Assembly: GCA_022360315.1 (NCBI GenBank)
Contig: JAKSDA010000207.1
Span: forward strand, 1 to 34,017
Length of the DNA stretch: 34,017 nt
From: Pseudomonadota bacterium
GTDB taxonomy: Bacteria > Myxococcota_A > Polyangia > Haliangiales > Haliangiaceae
Direction of reading: 5' to 3'
Shown: positions 18,201-27,200 of the stretch, one piece after another
Layout of the letters: each line of letters begins with the position of its first letter
Numbering within the stretch: the stretch's first letter is position 1
Program-made: the position numbers and the translations under genes
The notes under the pieces: model-generated
What the model was told of the DNA's origin: nothing
The model's database searches: none
The model's input: the letters and a program-made list of their open reading frames with translations, nothing else

Positions 18201-21200
18201 GATTCGCCTCTACATCGATGGCGACCTGGACGCCGAGACCACCGAGGCGGCCGCTCTTCGCAACAGCGGGTCGATCCTGCGGGTGGGCTGGGGCAATGCC
18301 ACCGGATCCGCGGAGCATTTCCGCGGCTTGATCCAGGAGCTTCGGTTCTGGTCCGAGGCGCGCACCGAGGCCGAGCTCGCAGCGGACATGTTCATCCCCC
18401 TCACCGCAGCCGACCGCCCAGAGCTGTTGGGCTACTGGCCCCTGTCCATCATTGAATCCGGGACCGAAGGTGCGACCACCCCCAACACTGCGCGCCCGGA
18501 GTTGCCCTTTGTGCTGGGCGGCGCGCCCGGCGACCGGAGCCCGAGCGTGACAGCGCTGGTCACCCGTCCCGCTCCCTTTCTCGATCCCGACGAGCGCGTT
18601 CTGAGCCTGGAGCAGAGCTTCCCCGCAGAGCTGCCGATCCCACCCTACAACGCCGCCGAACAAGCCCATCGCAAACAGCGCACCATTGAGGTGTGGTTCA
18701 CCTGCGAGCGCCCGAACGCGGCCGGACGCCAGGTCATCTATCAAGAGGGAGATGACGAACGGCGTCTATCGATCAGCGTCGACAACGGCGTCCTGACCTT
18801 CGAGGGCTACAACCGCCCCGAGGACGAAAGCGCCTGGCAGGGAACGACCATAACCACCGACCAGATCCGCGAGGGTCGCTGGCACCACGCCGCACTCATT
18901 GTCGACGGCCGCGGCGACGTGCAGGACAACAGCTTCTGCGCCACCATCGACGGGCGGTTGATCGACGTGCTGCCGGGTTCCCAGGTGTGGGGCACAGTTT
19001 CCCCCATCGTCATCGGCGGCCTGGCGTTCGATCAGCCCGTATCGATCACCCGCATCGCTGCCGGCGACGAGCGCGTCACGCGCACCGGAAGCTGGCATGT
19101 GACCCGGGACGGATTTCTGCACGATCGCAACAAGAACAAGGGCGAAAAATCGCTCCAGTGGCCCTTTGAGCAAACCGACGGCCTCTATCGCCTGGGCCTC
19201 TCCCATCCCGTCGACAACCCCCTCGAGCCCAGGCACGCCAGCAACCTCTCCATCCAGATCGAGCACCGGGGCGGCACAGCCACGGTGACCGTTGATTTGC
19301 GCCGCGCCGGCGGCCAGCACCCGGTGGACCTCGGCGAATACGAAATGGTCGCGGGCGCCTCGTCGGTGACTGTGAGCAACGCCGATACCGACGGCCTGGT
19401 CACGGTGGACGCCCTGCACCTCACGCCGCTTTATTACCGCGATGCGGCCGCGCCCCCCACGCCGGTATCGACGCCCGTATCGCTCATCGCGTCCGAGCGC
19501 CTGTACGGCCAGATCAAGGAAGTGCGCGTATGGGAGCGCGTGCGGCACCCGGACGAGATCAGAGACACCCGCTTTGACATCAGCGCCATAGACGCCGATC
19601 TGCGCAGCGATTTGCTCTTTCACTGGCGCACCACAGACCTGCCCGATGCCACCACCGCCCCCCTGCGCCTGCCCCGCAGCGCCCAGGCCTTCGGCGGTGT
19701 GCCCGCGACCATCGATCTGGTCGAGCTGGCCGCGCTGCGCGAACTCGCCGCAGCCACCGGCCTGCCGATCGAACGCCTGTGCGTACTCTTCGGCGGGCTG
19801 CGCTATTTTGGCAATGGCGACGAGAGCACCCTCTTTGACAGCCTGTTCAACCGCGCCGGGACCAGTGACCAGGATCGCTGGTCCTACTACCCGAGCGAGC
19901 CGCGCCAGTGGGTCGTGGCCAGCACCGAAGACGAGCACCGTGCCACCCGCAGCCGTCTGATGGGCGCCTTCCGGGTCTCTCACGCCGACCTCGACCAGAT
20001 GGTGGCCGCCGTGAGTGGCGTGGCCAGCGCCGACATGGTCTACGCCCTCAACCTCGACGGGCCCACCCTGACCCTGCTCTACCGGCTGCGCTTGCTGGCC
20101 ACGGTGCTCGACCTGTCCATCGCCGACGTGTTGACCGTGATGGCGCGGCTCACCGCCGAAGTGGGCCTGAGCGAGCTGGCAAACCTGACTCTGAGCGACG
20201 TCGACACTTTGCGCGAACGCGCGGCCTGGCACAAGGCAGCGGGCATCGACGTGGCAGAGTACGAGTACCTCGTCTACAACCAGCGCGATAGCCGGGTCAA
20301 GACTCCGTACGACGAAGGCAGCGTGGTCGACGGCGCCACCGATCTGACAGCCCGCGTGCTGGGTGTGCTGATCACCCCGGCCAGCTTCGTCTCCGCGGAT
20401 GTCGACGAGGCGGCCTCGGACGCCGTGTACCGCGAACTGCTCGCCGCTGCCCATCTCGCCGAGATCTCGCTGACTCTGCCGGGAGATGACGCGGGTGTCC
20501 CCGTGCTCTTGGCCACCGTGCTGCCGAGCTTCGAGCGCTACACCGACCTCAGCACCATCGCTCAGGCCATGGAGTGGGCCGCCGATTTCGAGGGCCAGGT
20601 CATCGCGTTTGACCAGCTGGTCTCCGGCGGATTGCTCGACCAACTCGGCCGCGTGACGGCCGATGATCCGGCCGCGGCCCTGCGCGCGCTCATCGCCGAT
20701 ATGGCCACGGCACCTGTCCAGCCCGAGGCCTCGCTGCGCACCCTGGCGGTCGCCGCCAGCCTCGACCCGGAGCAATGCGTGCTGCTGCGCGACCTGCTTC
20801 TCAAGAGGCAAGAGAGCCAGAGCGCCATCCCCGCGACCATCACCACCCAGCTGTCGGCTTCGCGCGACGAAGTCGACAGCAGCATGCTCACCACTCTGGC
20901 CAATTTACTGGCCTCCACCACCGAGCGCGTGCAAGCCATCATCACCCACACCGAGGGCAATACGTACAAAAGCGGCACCCTCATCGCCCCGCTCTTTTTG
21001 ACCGAAATGAACGCCGTCGCGGTCCAGCGAACGCCGAGCGCCAGTGCGGCCGTGCAAGCCGATCTCGAGCAGCTCAACAAGACCCTCGTTCTGCTCGACC
21101 AGTTCACCCTGAGCAGCGAGGAGATCGAGACCCTTCTATCCGAGCCCTCGGCCTTCGACCTGCAACCGTCGAGCCTCTTGACGCCGACCCGGGACGATCT

Positions 21201-24200
21201 CGAACGACTGCACGACTTCGTGCAGCTCAAATCCTCGCTCAACGATCCCGGCAATCGGGTATTGCAGCTGATCCAGGTCGAGGACGAGCCCGAACAGGCC
21301 ATCGAGGACCTGACCGGATGGCGCCCCGGCGAGATCCGCGTCCTGGCCGCCGGCCTGGGCATCGACGATCGCGCCGAGTACACGAGCATTCCGTCCCTGA
21401 CCCGACTGGAACAGGGCTTTGCCATCATGGACGGGCTCGGCTCCGACGCCGCCTATCTCATCGACCTGTCGAGCACCGAGGACCAGGACTTTGCCGCCTA
21501 CCGCCGCCGGTCCAACGCACTGCTCGAGCTTTTGCGCGGACGCTACAGCGAGGAGCAATGGCCGCGGGTCTACGAGCCCATTCACGACATTCTGGCCGAA
21601 GAGCAGCGCGACAGTCTGGTCGCGGTGGCGCTGGAGAACCTCGCCGACCAGCTCAGCGGGCGCAAAAGCCCGGATGTGCTCTACGAGTACCTGCTCATCG
21701 ACGTGCAGACCAACAGCGTCGTAGACACCTCGCGTATCCTGCAGGCCACTGCGGCCATGCAGCTCTACGTAGAGCGCTGCCGCATGAGCCTGGAAAAGGG
21801 CGTGGACCCCAGCCTCATTCCCGATGACGAATGGCTGTGGATGAAAAACTACCGGGTGTGGGAGGCCAACCGCAAGGTCTTCCTATACCCCGAGAACTAC
21901 ATCGAGCCCGAGCTGCGCGACACCAAGACCCCGCTCTTTGTGGAGCTAGAAGACGAGCTCAACCAGGTCGACGTGGACAAGGACACCGCGGCGGTGGCCT
22001 ACACTCACTACCTGGACAGCTTTGCCGAGGTCACCAACCTGACCGTCGTTGGCAGCTACCTCGACACCGACCGCATTGCACCCGGCACCATGGTGGCAGT
22101 GCCCGAATTCACCGGAGGCGGCAGCCGAAGCGCGATCGAAGAGGCCGAACAGAGCGACATCGGCGCCCTGCTGCCGGGCGATTTCACCATCGAGATGTGG
22201 GTCAACCACCAGCACGGCAATAACGCTGGTGGTTTGTTGAGCGCCTTCACGCCCGAGACCCGCCCAGTGTCCATCGACGTGAACCCTCTGTCCGGTTATA
22301 GCTCCGCGTACAGAGATCTGTTGATCTTATTGGGAGTGTACAACCAAGACGACTTCGATCCCATCTGGCAAAACCACACGATTCAGTCCAAACGCGGCTG
22401 GGGCATCGGCGTCAACAACGGTCACTTCGAAATCTTTGTGACCACCCATGAAATCACCGCCGCGGATGTCCAGCAATCATCGCCCCGAACCATCGACGAA
22501 GAATCTGTTCTGCGCTCTCGCAACACGTACTCTGTCGATCGCTGGTTCCATGTGGCAGTCACCTACGACCGCAACGACCTGCGACTCTATGTGGACGGCA
22601 CCCAGGTCACCCTGGACGCTGTCTTTGACCCGGCGGTCAATCTGCCGAAAACCCGCTACCCCGGGGGCGCTGTCCGCTACAAGGGCACGGACACGCGGCT
22701 GGTCCTGGCCTCCGAGGGCACCGACAAGTTCTTCAACGGTCAGACGAGAGACGTGCGCCTGTGGAACCAAGTCCGCAGCCAGAGCGACATCCGCGCGACC
22801 ATGCTCGACGGATTGTCTGGCCAGAGCACACAGCTGCCCAGCTCCCTGGTCCGCTACTGGACCCTGGACGAAGGCCAGGGAGCCATTGTCCAGGACCGCA
22901 AGGCTGGCAACAACTTCGAGTTCCCGGCCGCCGACCTCGATGCCGAGCGCATCACATGGACCCAGACCCCCAGCACCGCGACCCAGCTGGGCGGCGACCA
23001 GGCCACGGTGAGCACCACCCTGTACCTGGTGGGCCGCAACGAAGCCACCCAGGAGTATTACCTGCGCCGCTTCATCGACGGCATCGAATGGACGCCGTGG
23101 GAGAAGATCGATCTCAGCATAAGCGCCGAATTCGTGGCCCCGGTATTCGCGTTCAACAGGCTCTACCTGTTCTGGGCTGAAATTCAGGACAGTGTGCGGG
23201 CCGAAAACCGCCGCTGGGTCAACCCCAACTACAACCAGCTGCCCAAAGACCAGCTCGGCAATACGATTCTTTTGAAGGAAAGCGGCCGGCCGGGTGGCAC
23301 GGTCAACCCCCGGTTCTTTGCCGGCAGCCTCATAAGCAGCATCATCGATGACCTGGACGGCGGCTACATCAACACACGGACCTGGGTGTCCAGCGACAAA
23401 AACGGCGTCATCGAGCAGGTCAACATCACGGTCCAGAAGCCGGTTATCAAGTACAGCTACCACAACTTCAGCAATGAGTGGACCCAGCCGCAGACCTACG
23501 AGGCCATCGATAAAAAGCTCGACGACAACGAGCAGCGCCAGCCCAAGTGGCGGCGGGTCTACGCCCAGCGCTGGCGCGAATCCCAGGTGGCCCCGCGCTT
23601 CCAGTCGCCTCCGACGGGCCAGGACGACGTCACTGTGGCTCGTCTGGTCCAGAATTCCTTTGTGGCCACCGAACTGTCGTCCTTTGCCATGGACGATCTC
23701 ACCGTATCGTACTGGTTCCGGATCGAGGATCTGGTCAATGGCCAGCGCCAGTTTGTCGACCTGCCCGCGATCAACACCTTTACCCTCTTCGACTACGACG
23801 GCGGCGCCCTGCGCGCGCAGGTGAGCCATCAACCCAGCGCCATCGGGCAAACTGTAGAGATCCTTGCCGCCACCCAGGCCGGGCGCGACGCCCTGCTGGA
23901 CAGCGCCAGCGCCACCGGCGTCCGGGGAGCCATCGCCGATCTGGTCGATTTTCGTTCGGGCACCCTCGCATCGCTGGACGCGGCGATCGCTGCCCTGAAT
24001 AACGGGGACAACACCCTGATCCACCAGGCGGACCAGGCTGGCGCGGCCGTCACCACCGACGCCCTTGAGCCCAAGACCTCGCTCAGCAAGGCGCTCACCG
24101 AGCAATCCGTACTGAGCGCTCAGGCAGCGCGAACCGCGCTCCAGGAACAGAAAACCGGCTCGCCGAACGGAGTCGACCTGTCCGAGCAACTGGCCCAGGC

Positions 24201-27200
24201 CGCCGAACGAGCGCGAGACGCTGCCTCGGCCGCCCGGGTCATCTCCGGCCAGGACCAATCGGTGCTCGACAACGTCAACACCGCTGCCGCGAACGCGCGA
24301 ACCGGCGCGGACAGCATCAGGACCGGGGCTGAGAGCGCTGCCAATAACGCCAACACTAAGGCCGGTTTGGCGACAACCGCGGCGAACCGGGCGACAGCGG
24401 CCGCGGACAGCGCGGCCGCCCAAACCGTCCCCGACCCCAGCAAAAACGCTGCCGCTGCCGCTGCCGTCGTGATCCACACCAAGACCGCCGCCACTCAAAC
24501 CCTGCAAGCGGCCCAGCAGACTCAGAACGCGGCCAACGCGACCCAGGTTGCCGCCGCCGCCGACGCGGCCACAAAGGCAGAAGCTGCAGCGACCCAGGCT
24601 GAAGCGGCCGCTGCCCTGGCCGAGCAGCAGGAAGCGAGCCTTCCCGACGACAACACGATCCCGGCCGAGTACGCCACGGCCGCCCAGGAGGCGCGAGCCG
24701 CCGCCACTGCGGCGCGGACATCGGCGACCGCCGCGAGGTCTCGCGCCGACGCCCTGGCCGCCACTGCCTCGGTCGATCAGGTCATCACGCACCTGCAATC
24801 GACCCTCACCAGCGCCCTGCCCGTGCTCAATGCGGCCGTCTCCGCCGAGAGCGCAGTGCCGAAATACGAGCATGGCGACATCGATCTGAGCGTGGCCATG
24901 GACGGCAATGCAACGGTCTTGCTCGACTCCGTCGACTACGGCGCCTGGTACCACCTGACCCTGGTCGTGGATTCGGGCGACGCCCAAACCACTGTGACCG
25001 CCTACCTGGTCCGGCAATCCGGGGCCAACTCCCGATCGGTCACCGAGATCCTCGATGGCTCACAAACCACCCTGGCCAGCGGTCGCCTGACGCCAGGACA
25101 GACCTGGACCGTGGGAGCGGCGAACAACCCCTCGGCGGCCAGTGCCACCTACCGGCCGTTGATGAGCGAGTTTCAGCTCTGGGACCGCCCTCTGGGCCTC
25201 GGTGTTATCGAGGGTGAGCGCTACCAGCGCAAGCTGGGCTCGGAAATCGGACTCCAGCTCCGCCTCGGCCTGGACCAGCAGGCATCGAACGTCTCGTCGC
25301 TGGATCTACAGACCAGCGGGTCGGAACTGTCGCTCGACATCATCTCAGCGGCCGAGTCATCGACCAGGACCGTCGAGCGCATCCTGTTGATGTACGGCGA
25401 AAACATCTACAGTTTGCGCAGCAACCTCAAGGACGTCGGCAACGAATATACCCTGCTCGCCAACTTCGCCGTGCCGCGCCACGACCTCAGCGTTGCGGAC
25501 CAGGGAGACACGGCCTTCATCGGCCAGGACAGCTCCAATTCCAACATCGTCGTGGAGGCCCACCGCAGCTCCCAGGCGCTCTATCCGCTGGATCGCTATC
25601 GCCCCGTGGACCGCATCTCGGTCCAGAAAGAAAGGCCGTCCGCCCTGCTCGGCGCCGTGACCGAGTGGGAGCTCAATGTCGGCAACACCCGACTTTTGCA
25701 GGATCGCAACGGCGCCGCCCAGCTCGATGACAACGAGTGCTACATCATGGACGTGCACAACCAGCCGGGCTCGTACATCCTCGACATTGGCGACGAGATT
25801 TTCCTGGTCGAGATCGAGCTGGGCGAGGTACGCCTGCGCACCGCCGAGGAGCGTCTGCAATCAGAGCTCGTCAGCGGCTCGGCATACAACCTCTACTTCG
25901 ATCGAGAACGCATCCTGGAGGTCAACAGCCCGCTCTCACCGGTGTTCAGCTTCACCCGCCTCAACACCTTTGCCGCGCAGGAGCTGAGCGAGCGCCTCTT
26001 CGGTGGCGGCATCGATGCCCTGCTCACTCTCGAATCCCAGGAAGAGGGTCTGGAAAAACCCTTCACCAACCTGGCCGCCAGTGACAATACCCTCGTCCGG
26101 TCGCCCGAGAGCGGCATGCCGGCCGGCATCGCTCCCAACGCCATCGACTTCAACGGCGCCTACGGACCCTATTACAGTGAGATCTTCTTTCACATCCCGT
26201 TTTTGATCGCCAATCAGCTCAGCGCCAACCAGCAGTTCGAAGAAGCCCAGAACTGGTATCACTACATCTTCGACCCCACAACCCGAGAAAACGACGGTGC
26301 TCTGCCCAGCACCCGCGCCGATCGCTTCTGGCGCTATCGCCCTTTCCGCCATCTCACCCTGGAGACCCTGTCGGAGATCCTCACCGACAGACGCGCCATC
26401 GAACGCTACCGCAACGATCCCTTTGACCCGCACACCATCGCCGCCCTGCGCATCAACGCCTATCAGAAGGCGGTGGTCATGAAATACATCGACAACCTCA
26501 TGAACTGGGGCGACTACCTTTTCCGGCAAGACACCAGGGAATCCATCAACGAGGCCATTCCGCTCTACGTGCTGGCCTATAACCTGCTGGGCGAGCGTCC
26601 GCGTGTCAAACAGACCCACGGCTTTGAACCGGCCGGCGACCTGCGCGATGTGCAGGCCGACATTGCGCGATCGCCCGACGATTTCCCCAAGGATGCCGAC
26701 GGCGACGAGATAACCGACTTCCTCTTCGAGCTCGGCGCCGATCTATCGACCGAGCGTCCCTTGCAGGTACCCTTCGACCCCCACCTCACCGTGGCCACTC
26801 GCTTCTGCGTGCCTGAAAACGCGCAGTTCATCGGCTTTTGGGATCGGGTGGAGGACCGCCTCTTCAAGATCCGCAACAGCCTCAACATCGACGGCGTCTT
26901 TCGCACCCTGGCCCTTTTCCAGCCGCCCATCGACCCCGCGGCCCTGGTCAACGCCGTGGCCGGCGGCGGACTGGCCGGTGCCCTCGGCGGAGGTGCCGCG
27001 GCCGGCGCCACCTCGGTTCCTCACTACCGTTTCAGCTTCATGCTCGACAAGGCCAAGGAGATGGTCGGCAATGTGATGAACCTGGGCGGAGCCCTGCTCG
27101 ACGCCCTGGAAAAACGCGACGCCGAAGCTCTGGCCGTCATGCAGCAGGGCCACGCCATCGGCCTGCTGGAGCTGACCACGACTATCAAAGAGCTGCAGAT

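Larger units (their letters stand above)
10705..19690 (+). other. First LamG-like cassette: twelve tandem jelly-roll domains inside the TcA helical shell
   Basis: Each unit has a first strand of the type (A/V)LHFDGxxDxV, a central (L/F)T(V/L)EAWV strand, a WHH(V/L)A or HVA strand, a xGxLSDVRLWxxxRS strand, and ends GLxGYWPL. Unit starts are at about residues 475, 756, 982, 1269, 1467, 1688, 1956, 2177, 2403, 2621, 2856 and 3102. Concanavalin-like LamG folds commonly bind glycans or act as adhesive spacers. The cassette begins after the helix GWSYSDLDWALRSLADQ and ends before IDLVELAALREL, which are adjacent in ordinary TcA proteins. It is therefore an insertion into one loop. Confidence 0.85.

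Noticed and set aside
22477..25017. An 846-codon minus-strand open frame opposite the TcA gene, Gly/Arg-rich in part
   Set aside because: The glycine-rich part is the complement of the Ala-rich coiled-coil codons. No ribosome binding site or domain supports it.
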